DNA of 64,000 bases, taken from contig NC_135556.1 of assembly GCF_964340395.1 (NCBI RefSeq), positions 23,694,723 through 23,758,722 on the forward strand, read 5' to 3'. This document shows positions 1-11,035 of this stretch, piece by piece (positions within the stretch are counted from its first letter, which is position 1; the number at the start of each line of letters is the position of its first letter). The notes under the pieces were generated by a model that was not told the origin of the DNA, did not search any database, and saw only the letters and a list, made by a program, of their open reading frames with translations. The translations under genes were made by a program, and so were the position numbers. This DNA comes from Glandiceps talaboti. Lineage: Eukaryota > Hemichordata > Enteropneusta > Spengelidae.

Positions 1-303
1 TTTCCTTTCCCTCCAGGATAATTATTTCCCCAGTGTAGCTAAGCTCAACTTATTATTCATAACTTCCTGTCAAATCTGGTTTTAATCATGCTTGTTGCTC
101 AAAAGATCATTTTTCCAAAAAACTTCTATACATAATTCATCATTTTTGGATCTGAAAAAACAACCTTGTTTCAATTATAATTTGTTTTGTGTTTTACTCT
201 ATTTTTACTACATAAGTGTAAATCCTGTGATGGATGGAATACAAAATTCACATTTTCTATAAAAACCCTCAGATCTTGAGTTGAGTGGGATGGATGTGTG
301 CTT

Positions 304-328
304 GTGTGTGTGTGTGTGTGTGTGTGTA
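304..328. repeat. (TG)n microsatellite
   Basis: A short uninterrupted TG dinucleotide run. The bases before it (1-303) are plain AT-rich sequence in which I see nothing. Confidence 0.9.
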
Positions 329-390
329 TTTCTCCATTTTTGCTCTAAAACAATTTTGCCATTTAAATTGTGATTGTGATCAAAGGTGGG

Positions 391-527
391 CACACACATG
401 CACACACACACACACACACATACATACATACATACATACATACGTACGTACATACATACACACATACATACATACACACACACATACATACATACATACT
501 CACATACATACATACATACATACATAT
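391..527. repeat. CA / ACAT microsatellite
   Basis: A CA run passes into a long ACAT tetranucleotide array with CACA and ACGT interruptions. Several overlapping histidine/threonine-rich or valine/cysteine-rich reading frames here are products of the repeat and are not genes. The array directly abuts the 3' end of the minus-strand retrotransposon at 528. The same repeat in the same orientation resumes at 1571, on the element's other side. Confidence 0.95.
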
Positions 528-1570
528 CAAATTCTTTTATTTCCAACTTACATGAACATAGCATGTACAGGTAAAGTATTTACATAATTCCTTTACAGAA
601 TACACACACAATACCTTGCAGGAAATCATACTGACTAGTGAACGAGTTTCTCTTGGTCACTTATGACAAACGTTCACATGATATCTGGTTGTTATAGTAC
701 CTACATCTCAATCTCCAAATTTTGTAAGAACCTATTATTGAGCTGACACTACAATATTTGGTGATGGATTTGGAATTCCTTCTATTTAAACCAGCTTTGA
801 TCAAACCACTTGTGACTTTATGATGTACATTTCCGAGACTTCCAATGACAATAACTATTATTTCTGAACGAAAGCCTGTAGTGTTTATTTCTAGTGAGAG
901 TGGAAAATATTTGTCGAACTTCTTCTGAAAACACAATGAAATATGTGCATCAAAGGGTACGGACACTTCAACTAATATTGCATGTTTGTTCTGTTTATCG
1001 ATGATTGTAATGTCTGGTCGTTTATGCTGATGTTCAAAAGTTCTCATATGAGCATCAAACATTTCAGGTTTTAAAACCGTGTCTTTGAATGTCTCCTTGC
1101 CAGGATTACTGTTCGCGATTTTACCGAAGATTAAATCAACTATTCTATTGTGTCTTTGTTGGTATAGTTTCTGGAATTTTGTGCAGCCATTCAAAATGTG
1201 TGATACTGTTTCAGTGGGGTGATTGCATATTTTACATGATTTAGTGTACGACTCTGGATAGTACAGGGTCATGAGACTTTCGCACTGCAGGAGCTGTAAA
1301 CGACCTCTCGCGACAAATGATCTCAAATTATCGTCAATCTTGTGATTGTTGAGGTAAGTGGACGATACACCATGGTTTACTTTCCCTGCCTCTCGAGTCA
1401 CTCTTCCCTGTGAAGATTTCGCCTTAAACTCGGATTGATATTGCTGCAGCAGCTGCTGTTTAAATGTTGTGTAGAATTTGTCTGGCGAATCGAAGGTTAT
1501 TGACACTTCCTCGTCTACTGCCATTTCGTAGAGGTATTTATCGTCTCCTTTAATCAAGGAGATGTGCTGA
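528..1570 (-). mobile_element. 5'-truncated RLE-type (R2/R4/Hero-like) non-LTR retrotransposon
   Basis: About 1.04 kb of retrotransposon 3' end on the minus strand. It contains the C-terminal part of the pol ORF (stop at 661-663) and a 3' UTR of roughly 130 bases. The UTR has an AATAAA motif on the minus strand near 537-542, just before the ACAT/ATGT microsatellite. The upstream end stops abruptly in the same tetranucleotide repeat at 1571, so reverse transcriptase and the N-terminal DNA-binding part are absent. 5' truncation is the normal outcome of target-primed reverse transcription. The two flanks being halves of one microsatellite suggests insertion into that repeat. Family placement rests on the CCHC plus PD-X14-E endonuclease signature of the encoded protein. 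Confidence 0.75.
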
Positions 1571-1638
1571 CATACATACATACATACATACATACGGACA
1601 CACACACTCACATACAGGAGTTTTTGAATCCAAGGCAT
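661..1638 (-). CDS. Retrotransposon Pol C-terminus: CCHC knuckle plus restriction-like endonuclease (partial)
   Basis: An open frame of 325 codons. Residues 1-23 are read from microsatellite and are not part of the protein. True homology probably starts near residue 24. A zinc knuckle C-X2-C-X8-H-X4-C lies at C135, C138, H147, C152. It is followed by RHN at 162-164 and then the K/R-P-D...E motif: P208-D209, 14 residues, E224, then a VPFD segment at 227-230 and lysines near 239-243. In R2-group elements this domain nicks the target DNA for target-primed reverse transcription. The reverse transcriptase expected N-terminal to the knuckle is missing, so this is a dead fragment. The frame is intact with no internal stop, which suggests a fairly young insertion. 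The initiating methionine is an accident of flanking sequence. Assignment to the RLE class is fairly secure; the exact clade (R2, R4, Hero or NeSL) is not determined. Confidence 0.8.
   Translation of the reverse strand: MPWIQKLLYVSVCVRMYVCMYVCQHISLIKGDDKYLYEMAVDEEVSITFDSPDKFYTTFKQQLLQQYQSEFKAKSSQGRVTREAGKVNHGVSSTYLNNHKIDDNLRSFVARGRLQLLQCESLMTLYYPESYTKSCKICNHPTETVSHILNGCTKFQKLYQQRHNRIVDLIFGKIANSNPGKETFKDTVLKPEMFDAHMRTFEHQHKRPDITIIDKQNKHAILVEVSVPFDAHISLCFQKKFDKYFPLSLEINTTGFRSEIIVIVIGSLGNVHHKVTSGLIKAGLNRRNSKSITKYCSVSSIIGSYKIWRLRCRYYNNQISCERLS
1571..1614. repeat. ACAT microsatellite, right flank of the retrotransposon
   Basis: Seven or so ACAT units followed by GGACACACACAC-type repeat. Same orientation and unit as the array ending at 527, consistent with one original array split by the insertion. 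Confidence 0.85.
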
Positions 1639-1639
1639 T

Positions 1640-4600
1640 TGTTACATTACTAAGTGTGTGTAGTGAGATATATTTCAAAATTAAAGATTTGATTTATCCT
1701 TTTTGTATTATCTGTGTTAATGTGTAAAAAACAACAGAATCACAGATCTAGACATAATTACTTGTCGATTCAAAGATTCTAAGTCCTACCTGTCCTCCTT
1801 CTCTGTTACTTGATCTCAATACTAGATCCCTGCTTAGACCCATTTTAATAGTCCAAGGTGTCAACTTCATTTTTTTTCGCCCACTTGTCAAACCATATAA
1901 CTACTTTACAGCTTGTAAAGTGCTTGCATCACACTGCTTTCACATGATGATTTTATCACCTTCAGACAGTCTAAAGCTGCTGTGACCCATTACAAAGCAA
2001 TATGGTGTGGAAGTAAGGTTTGCTGGAATGCAACATCACAGTCTAGGTGTGAAAGTAATGTGAAGGCATCCATTGAATTCAAAATAACAGTTAGGTGTGA
2101 CTTGTTACTTCCTCTCACAGATTCCCTACCATACTAATCATATCATTTATAGTCACTCATATTGTTTATTAGTTTTGGAACACATTGTTTTGGAACCATT
2201 TGCAGTTGTATTTCAATATATTCATGAGTTTGTTTTCTCTTCTCCATGGTAAAAGTCCCCTTATCCTAGTAACCGCACACTTCCTCCCTGGTAACTTGTT
2301 CCAAATCAGTGTCTAGGATTCATTTCCTTTCATTCCAGCCCCTTCCTCCCAAGTCCCCTGAACTATTCATACATATCTTTCATCTCATCCTTTCTGCAGT
2401 TTCTGGAAAGTGTCACACACACTGGCAGTTACATGGTTGGTCACTCTCTGAACTCTGGACAAAGGATATGTAAATCATCTCATAAATATGCTAAGTACAT
2501 TGTGTTGCTTTCAGGAAACTTTCAATTATGTGTATTGATTCTAAGCTTTCAAGTAGAAAGATTAATATAGCACCTTTTGAAAGGCCAGTCAAGTCTTTTA
2601 TCTGGGATGACAAAAAGAAGTAGAAAACAAACACAATTGCATATTTTTGATAATATTTGATTAGCTGGTTTTTTACAGGCAGTACATTCAGTGTTGGAAT
2701 TTCTATTGACCACTTCCCGGCTGATTTTCCATTGTTTTTAAGTACAGCCTTCCTCTCCGCATCCTGTTTGCAGATATTTTGAGACACAGTTTTCCCTCTT
2801 GATCTAAAAAGAGACACTGCCTTCCTGAGCTGGTGTTGTTTAGTCAGGAAACACACTTCATCTCTTGATATAGAAAACAAAAAAATGTTGTCGCGTACGC
2901 AAGTAATCTAGGTATTAAAGTACAGCGGAAGAATATAGTGAATGTTAGGATGTGTGTTTTTCATGACCAGCCTGTCAGATTTCTTACACCAATATAACTT
3001 TGTAAAAAAATTATTTCTTGATTTCAAAAACAGGGATTTCTGTCAAATGAAAATTTCTACTCAGGCAGTCAAAAAACTTATTGGAAGAGAATCTTTGACA
3101 AATTTGATCCATTTCCAAACAATTTTTTGATTCTGTGAGTAGAATTTTTATGGGATACTGTTATAAATGAACCCAGAGTCCACAAACATTCTTGCAAGGA
3201 TTTCTGTTATGTTTGCTTAATTCAATCAAAAATCACTACCTGGATATCTATTCCTGGTTCACAAAGTTAAAAGTCATGTCGATGGAATTATGTATCCCAA
3301 ATTCTTATACATATAAAAGTAACACCAAATAGAATAGATAAGTATGCTCTTCATCAGTATTAGATTGGAGATACAGTTTCCCACAGTGATGTCTGACAAA
3401 GTCTGTGAGCTTGTCAGTCTAAATTAATTCCTTGTCCACCATACGTAACAACACCATACATGTGTGAGAGAGGATTGTAGTCTGCTGGAAGGAATAACAA
3501 AAGTCAAACAAATTGAAGTGTATCAAAAGTAAACACTGTGCCAGATGTGTTGAGATCACACATGCCGCTTACCACTTTACATCCACAAATTAAAGATATT
3601 GCTTTTTCTGCTGATGAAGAAAACAAAAATCCTACCATTTCTGAATCCATTCTGACAATTGCAAGATTGTAATGTGAAAAAAAAAATGTTTTGTTTGATA
3701 GTAATATGGTTTTCCATGTATTACTAAGTTTGTTGTTTGTTGGGACTTGACTTTGAACATATGAAGAAAAAACACATGAATGTGTGATTGGAAATATTTT
3801 TTTCACATTTTAATATTTGATGGAAAAAATCACAACCGAATCTGGTAAAAATTCCATGAAATCCACATTTTTTTTTCATATCAGCAAAAATAATATTCCA
3901 CTGTAGTTGATGGTTACTTAACAAACAAGAAATTGGGTTTCACGAGAAAGAACGTTTTGTTCATTTGACAGCTGGCAACTCCATGGAGCATTGCAATTAG
4001 TACTACATGAAATCATGAGCCATACATTAGTACAACATTGCCAGCTCTGCTGTGTGTTAATTCCCTACATCTTTTAGCCACACACATACACACCTAACCA
4101 AACATACACTGTTAGGCGCTGTTTGGTTGGGGCAAAAAGAAGTGAGAACCACACCCCTTAATTCTCCCATATGCCATTGCCCACTTCCTGATATTCTATA
4201 TCACTAAAAGTACAGTAGCCAGTGTCTAAGTTACAAGCCTTGTGGGCATTTCCACTTCAATAAGTATTTCATATATACAACAAAACAGAGCAAGGCCTGG
4301 ATTTTATGTAACTTCCATATACAATTTTGCGCTCTTTGAACCTTGCTGTGAAACTTGCTTTAATGGAGTCAAATGCAGTATGTTCCTACTTGACTTTTTC
4401 ATTTGTGTATTTTCCTCTTCTCTAAGTAGATTCATCTGGCAGTATTTCGACTGCTACTGTAGAAAGAAATTCAATCTATGAGCTTCCCAGCTGACTGGTG
4501 TGCCTGGTGTTGCATACAATGATTACTTTACAATCTTGAACTTCAAACTGTGTTATGGTTATTATCATTTCACACAGGGAGGAACTTTGGACGGCTAAAA

Positions 4601-7600
4601 CTAAAACTAAACATCTCTTTGAAAAATATGACCAGGTTGAAATCTCATAAAATTACTTTGAGAAAGGATGGGAGAAAGGATAAGAATTGGTGAAATTTAA
4701 TCTGAGAGGAATACTGTAAATAAAATTACCTTGAAAGAGGATGGAATCATGGAAAGTTTGTCAGTAGTAATGAAACTTGTAAATAAGGTTACCATGGTGA
4801 AAAATGGTAGGTCATTAGAAAACTTATTTGAAAGAGGATAAGAAATGTAGAAAATGTGTGGATAATGAAAACACTAAACTTACCTTGGAAGAGGATGGGA
4901 ATGTACATCAAAATGTAAAAACAGTTGTTATTCATTATCGTGTGGAATTGCATTCCATACGACTTTACTTACATATGTTGTATATGTGTACATGTACAAT
5001 TCTTAACACAAAACGAAATCTAGTACTCTGTGGCTCGAACGCATAAACTACATACATACTCATTCATTTAGCAGACATAACAAAAGTGGATTTTTTGTAA
5101 ACCATGCATAATTTATTTGCAAATATGAAAAACGATATTCGCTAGGTTTGAGTACTACATGACAGAAATAGTACTAGGGTGAATTATTGGCCGATAAATT
5201 TGTAGTCAAAGAAATGAGATTGTTCCCAAATCATACATCAGAAATCCAAGAAGTGAAATAAATAAACATTGGTTTAACCAGGAGTGTAGGAATCACCTAA
5301 TTTTAACTAGATTTATGTTGAAAAAGTGTGCCAGGTTCTGTCTATTATACAATATGTGCAGGGGTATAGATACTGGAAGGAAGTGGTACAAGGGTAACGT
5401 ACAAACAATGGAAAGAAATATGAAAACTTTTGAGACATTTTTTCAGAGATTAGAAATTTTGAGATCAGGATTAGGATGTGTAGAACTTTCTCTTACATTA
5501 TTTCACTTTGTTTCTTTTCCATGTTTTGATTGGGGGGGGGGGGGGTGAATGCAAGGAGAGGTGAACATTGTGAAAAAATGAAGTCTTCTCTAATACTTTC
5601 CCAAAGAAAGTAATAACCACTAACTTGTGTTTAACGAGATGGATAGGCAAGACAAGGCAAGACAGTGATTGCCAGTGATGACCTTGGGATGGCTAGCCAA
5701 GCAGCTAGCAGGCACTGTAAATGATTTGAACACATCTTTTTGGACTCCTGCAAACATGATAAGCATTTGTTATGGATCACAGCATTTGCAGACAAGATGT
5801 GGAGACCCCAGCATAAACGCTGATAACTGGGGTTTATAGACTTCAACAAACACAGGTCACACAAGTAGCTGGACTGTTTATTGAAAGTTAAAGACATAGA
5901 GATAGCAAAACAGACAGTCTTAACACTTGACAGTCGTCTTACCAATCTTTGGTGGGTGATTGTCTTCAAAGAGGTTGCCATGGGTAATAACTTGGTGCTC
6001 TTTTTAAATACAATATTCAGATTTATATTATAAACATCTCACATGAGTATTTGAGGAACCGGTTAGGTTAATTTTGATCATATAACAAAGTTGGTAATGT
6101 TTAACACTTTGGTGATTCCATGCACATTTTGAGCAAAGTTTTGGAAAGTTTCAAAATATTTGTTATGAAACATAAATTTCATGGTCCTTACCTTGTTTTA
6201 ATGTTATTGCATACCTGTATGCAAATGAGAATATGAACATTCCACATACATGAAATCATGTGAATTAACAGACAGTTGCTTTTTTTATAACTGAACTATG
6301 TTGATTTGTACAAACATACATAACATAATTCCATGACTCGTAGGTGCCAGTATGGGTAAGTGGGGTATGCTAGCAGAGTTTTCTACGTTCATGAAAGTAC
6401 TGTCGCTGAGAGCACTGCAAGGACTTGTGCAAATACTAAGAGTACACCATGCTTGCACTCATTCATCATGGGGTTCTGTTATATTATCATGTGACATAAG
6501 TGGTATATAATAACAATAATTATATTCAGGTGCCACATTTTGTTTTCAAACTTTACATGAAGTAAAGTGGTATGTAGATAAATAATTAGAGATGCCCCCG
6601 GGCGCCCCCCCCCCCCCCCACAAATCAATGATCAGGCCCTTGAAGCCATGAAATCATGTCCCATAATGATAAGAAAAATAACAAGATCTTTTAACAGCAA
6701 CTGATATATGCTATCATCCTTGCTATGTAGCTATGTAGTAGATCTGTCTACATATTTAGTTCAAACCAACAGACGCATTTCCAGCAACAGTCGACGTACG
6801 ACATAAATGCATCTATCACACGGAATAGATAAAAATGTTTGGCATTGAGACAGGATATATTTTCTTTCTGTCTGAATAAATGTGTAAAGTCAGCAAATTT
6901 GTATACACAGGAAGTGAGTATAATTATTTTGATATCAAGAGCCGCTTATAGGCACACATGAACACATCTATTTTTGCTGCTATTTTGAGACTAATGTGAA
7001 AATGATATAGCCATGGTGGACATATCAAACAAGACATGAGATTGGTGACTTGGAACTAATGATATACGGTGATAGCAACGGAACTAAATAGATAAGCACT
7101 GGCCACACATTTGCTTTTTTTTCTCACCAGTGTCAACTGTTTTAACAGTAATTTCCTGACGTTCAGACAAAATGATGACCAAAATAGACATAATTTGTGC
7201 ACAGTTCAGCTGCTTCATTTTTTTGTATAGGGCGATAAATAGGTAGAATCAATCCTAGCTGACTGTTTACTTCTGCTCACCCCACAACTATAAACTATTT
7301 TTTTCTCACCTTTTTCAACTTTGTTTGTAACGACTTCTGGACAACCTTGACTAAAATGGACATAATTGTAGTTTTCCTACCACTTTATTTTATTTAATGA
7401 ATAATTTGAGAAAATGTGTTCAAGGTCCCTCACAACGGACCCTTATATATTCATTGGAACAATTACAATAATTGTTCATAATCATCATCATGAATTAATA
7501 TCAATTTCCTGCCATTAAATATACAAAAATAGACATTTATGCCTAGCTCAGTTGCTGTATGTTACAGCTAATGAGGTGGACTATTTGAATATTTGACTAC

Positions 7601-8380
7601 AAAGACGTACACCAAATAATCATACTGACTTCCGGTAATATTGGGTACAATTTTAGCAAAACAAGAAGAAATAATTGAATCTAGTTGATAGTAAACCTTT
7701 TTATTGTTGTGAAGGGCTTCAGGTAGTTCCATATATATATAGAAAAATCTCAATTTTAAAAGGTTTTACTCCACTTAATACAAAGGCTTCATTAAAACCT
7801 GGAAACTGTTGTTTTTATCCAATTTCTCTCTCATTGTTGATTTCCATGATGCTAAAATGAAAACTGAGAAAATGATTTATATGCCATTAACACTCGAAAG
7901 TTTAACCACAGTATCTTCACCTGAGTCAAAAAAATGAGCTTTTTGCTATTTCAAGGTGTTTTCTTTGTCAGTTGATAAAAAATGAAAACATTTCATTTGA
8001 TAAAATCATTTCTACTCTTCATATATGACACCATTAAAAAAAAGAATTCAACATTAACTTTAAAAATCGTGACACAAACTTTTAAATAAGGTGCAATGTT
8101 AGCAAAAAGTTAATCATTTCACTGTAAGGTGAAGATGAACTTCACAAATATCTAATATTATTGGGCAATTTGTGGAAACGTTTATAGCACACAGAATGGC
8201 TGTAGTTGGTGGAGGATCTATGACAAGGGATATCATTGACAATTGTCAAAATACAGTGTCTGACATCAGGACAACATCTGGTATCAAGAAAATGGGATTA
8301 CAACTCTGTTAATTTTGCTAATCCTATTGGACAATAGAGACTTCTCTGTCATTGTGTATATGTCTGTTTTCCTATGTTTT
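1640..8380. other. Gene-less stretch; nothing recognised apart from homopolymers
   Basis: AT-rich sequence without a recognisable gene or repeat family. It holds a 14-G run at 5532-5545 and a 15-C run at 6605-6619. The longest open frame is 2491-2880 (minus, 129 codons). Its upstream half (about 2677-2862) is less AT-rich than its surroundings and follows a pyrimidine-rich tract ending in AG, so it could be an exon. Its donor (CCT then GTAAAA) is weak and I recognise no family. The 116-codon frame at 5631-5981 (minus) shows no motif. Confidence 0.5.
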
Positions 8381-8383
8381 TCC

Positions 8384-8746
8384 CACCTTTTTTTAGTCTG
8401 TATATGTCTGTTTTAGTGCTTATTTGGACTGTCTGGTGTATATATGTCTGAAAGGATAGTGAGATAGCTGTTTTGTGTATGTCTGTTTTAGTTTGCTGTC
8501 TGGTCTCGCTGCATGTGTCTATGTTTGTAGTATATACAGGTGACTTTGTGTATCTGTTGTAGGGCAGGTTGGTTTGTTTACTACATGTATGTCTCTTTTA
8601 GGTTTGTGTATGTTGTCTATGTGTATCTTTTTAGGGTTTGTGTTACGTTGTCTTTGTATGCCAGTTTTAGTATTTGTGCTCTCTTGTTTGTGTATATCAA
8701 ACTGTTTTAGGTTGTCTGGTCTGTGTACTAGCTGTATCTGTAGGTT
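8384..8746. repeat. Degenerate TG/TTTAG-rich minisatellite, left part
   Basis: Diverged units resembling GTATGTCTGTTTTAGGTTTGTG recur with variable spacing. The same unit type, better preserved, resumes at 9405, on the far side of a LINE remnant. The two parts look like one array split by an insertion. Open frames on both strands here are repeat by-products. Confidence 0.6.
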
Positions 8747-8749
8747 TAA

Positions 8750-9404
8750 TACAATGAATAGAATCTTTAGTGCATCCTTCAAGAAAACTACATTTCTTCA
8801 CTGGATTTTCTGCAATAATTATTTGGTGCTAAAACAAACTAGTAAAATATATAAACTAGAGTAATAATAGTTAACAAAATAACAAAATAAGATTTATACT
8901 AAAGTGTAAACTTTAGGTTACATAAATGTAAATATCTTTCCTTTTGATGAGCGCTGATTTTATGAAAGTTGTCAATGCCATAAGTATGTGTATTTGATCA
9001 CAGTTAAAAAGAGTAATAAATTTTGTTTCATTGTCTAGTACTTTGAAATTACCTAGACCACTGATTGCACTTAGACTGATATACATTTGTTGTCTGTCAA
9101 TGTTATAGTTGCTACATGTTGTGATGAAGTGTATTTCATCTTCTATCATAATTGCAGGTGTTGCATAATCTGTTTTCTATCTCTATTTTTTGGTCTTTTA
9201 TGTCTTACAATTTCAATTTGTAGATGATGTGAGCTCAGTCTAATTCTTGAAATTAAACCAACTTCTTCTCCAGTTTTGATAATTAGCTGTTTGTATCTTA
9301 TTGTGTAACAATTTGTAAGTTCTGAGCTTTGAGTCTTGTCCAATATTGTCTAATATTTCTTGGTGAAATAACCAGTGTGTTACTGAGAGTTTGCACTCTC
9401 TGAT
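8750..9404 (-). pseudogene. LINE ORF2 C-terminus and 3' UTR remnant
   Basis: On the minus strand, three overlapping short frames together resemble the end of a metazoan LINE polymerase. A segment near 9300-9345 reads like the 'DSKLRTYKLLHNKI' part of such proteins. A following segment near 9150-9290 contains 'SSHHLQIEI' and 'RHKRPKNR'. Then 'IEDEIHFITTC' occurs at about 9115-9147, which is the H-X3-C half of the terminal zinc-binding motif. The pieces lie in different frames, so the copy is frameshifted and dead. The first half of the zinc motif is not preserved in frame. About 150 bases downstream of the final stop are noncoding and correspond to a 3' UTR. The part at 8752-9114 is repeated with modest divergence at 50484-50868, which shows that it is a dispersed element. 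LINE assignment is by recalled family resemblance, not by a search. Confidence 0.65.
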
Positions 9405-9712
9405 CTGTGTATGTCTGTTGTAGGGTTTCATACTTTTTTGGTCTATTTTTAGGATTTGTGTTGTAGGGTTTGTGTCGGCTTGTTTTAGGGTTTGTGTCTG
9501 TGCTTGTTGTAGGGTTTGTGTCGGCTTGTTTTAGGGTTTGTGTCTGTGCTTGTTTTAGGGTTTGTGTCGGCTTGTTGTAGGGTTTGTGTTGATGGGTTTG
9601 TGTCTGTTTTAGGGGTTGTGTTGATGGGTTTGTGTCTGTTTGTTTCAGGGTTTGTGTTGATGGGTTTGTTTCTGCTTGCTTTAGGATTTGTGTTTCAGGG
9701 TTTGTGTCTATG
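9405..9712. repeat. Minisatellite with TTTAGGGTTTGTGTC-type units
   Basis: Units of about 22 and 24 bases alternate in a dimer of roughly 46 bases: (TTGTAGGGTTTGTGTCGGC + TTG) and (TTTTAGGGTTTGTGTCTGTG + CTTG). Towards the right the units vary, with GATGGGTTTGTGTC blocks. A 161-codon minus-strand frame through it (9298-9783) is a repetitive T/N/K/Q/P peptide created by the array and not a gene. Confidence 0.85.
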
Positions 9713-9715
9713 CTA

Positions 9716-10700
9716 AATGGAAAAAAATCAGTGAGACTATGCTGGTCCATGCATATGGGTGCGTGTTGGTGTTTGACTAACAAATAGGGGTGGGGATATG
9801 AGGTTGGGACTATCTGCCCCTCAAAGAAATCTTTTTATATGTTATTTGATGAGAGTGAGAAAAATCAGTGCCCTAGTTCCGTGTATATTTCATATTCACA
9901 TATATTTTAGTATTTGTGTCAGTGTCAACTCTCTGTAACCTACTACAGTTATTAATGCTTCCACAAAATATCAACTGATTGAACATCGTGGGAGAGCCAA
10001 TTTAATTAGAACTGAAGTGCACTGTTAAAGAAACACTAAGTAAATTTATTGATGTTCTGAGTTACAATTATAATATGTGTTGAGTTCTAATTCATACCAG
10101 TATAATCAACTAGCTCCTAGCAAAAGCCAAGTGTTTCAATATCCAGTCATTAGCTAATCTCCAACATTGCCAAATACACATTTACCTCTCACTCCATTAA
10201 AAATCCAGGAAAATTTAAACATCTCTCCACAGACATTAATCTTTTTTTCTTTTTATCCCAGAATAAAGCCGATAGTTGTGTTTCTCCTGCTTTATAAACA
10301 GCAAAACTCGTCTTGGGATTTTAGTCTTTATTCCAGGAATTAAGATTTTCTTTTCCTGAACAGACGGATACTCTTTGCAGGATTCTTTTTCTCTTAAGGT
10401 CTCAGAATACAGATGATAGGTTTCTTTCTTCTTGTATAGACAGAGAAACATAATTCTAGTTGAGAATTTGATCTCTGAGGCTTCTCTCATAATAGAGGTT
10501 TTCCAGATGTTTCGTAAACCTATTTTCTGTACAAATTTCAAGACACTTTACTTCAATACTTAAATTTGAACACACATCAGGATTTTATTACAAAATAATT
10601 TTTTTTTCACTTCTGAGAGAGATATTCCCATTTTCTGCATGTTACATTTAGAAAATTTTAAAACTGTTTAGTTAATTTCACATGGTGGAACTACTTCTAT
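9716..10700. other. Gene-less stretch with faint 75/150-base internal repetition at 10240-10520
   Basis: No gene recognised. Within 10240-10520, similar blocks (GAATA..G..GATAG followed by TTTCT...CTTTATAAACAG or CTTGTATAGACAG) recur about 150 bases apart, with a weaker match midway, suggesting an old tandem repeat. The minus-strand frame 10236-10541 (101 codons) therefore shows weak internal repetition; I do not call it a gene. Confidence 0.35.
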
Positions 10701-10702
10701 AA

Positions 10703-11033
10703 ATTTGTATGTATAATGTACACATGTGTGTGTACGTGTTTATGTGCATGTGTATCAGTATGTATGTATGTATGTATATATGTATGTATGTATGTATGTA
10801 TGTGTGTATTTATTTATTTATGTATGTATGACTGCTTATGTACACGTGTGTATGTGTTTATTTACATGTGTATGTATGTACGTACGTACGTACGTACGTA
10901 CGTACGTACGTACGTGTGTGTGTAATTATGTATGTATGTATGTGTGTATATGTATGTATGTATGTGGTTTGTCACATTGTGTGTATGTATGTATGTATGT
11001 ATGTATGTATGTATGTATGTATGTATATGCATT
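10703..11033. repeat. ATGT microsatellite with a perfect (ACGT)9 core
   Basis: Long ATGT tetranucleotide arrays with TGTG and ATTT interruptions. At 10880-10915 the unit changes to ACGT for nine perfect copies, a fully self-complementary tract. Y/V/C/M- and T/H/I-rich frames on both strands are repeat artefacts. Confidence 0.95.
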
Positions 11034-11035
11034 AA

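Noticed and set aside
9298-9783. 161-codon minus-strand frame with T/N/K/Q/P repeats
   Set aside because: It is the translation of the TTTAGGGTTTGTGTC-type minisatellite.
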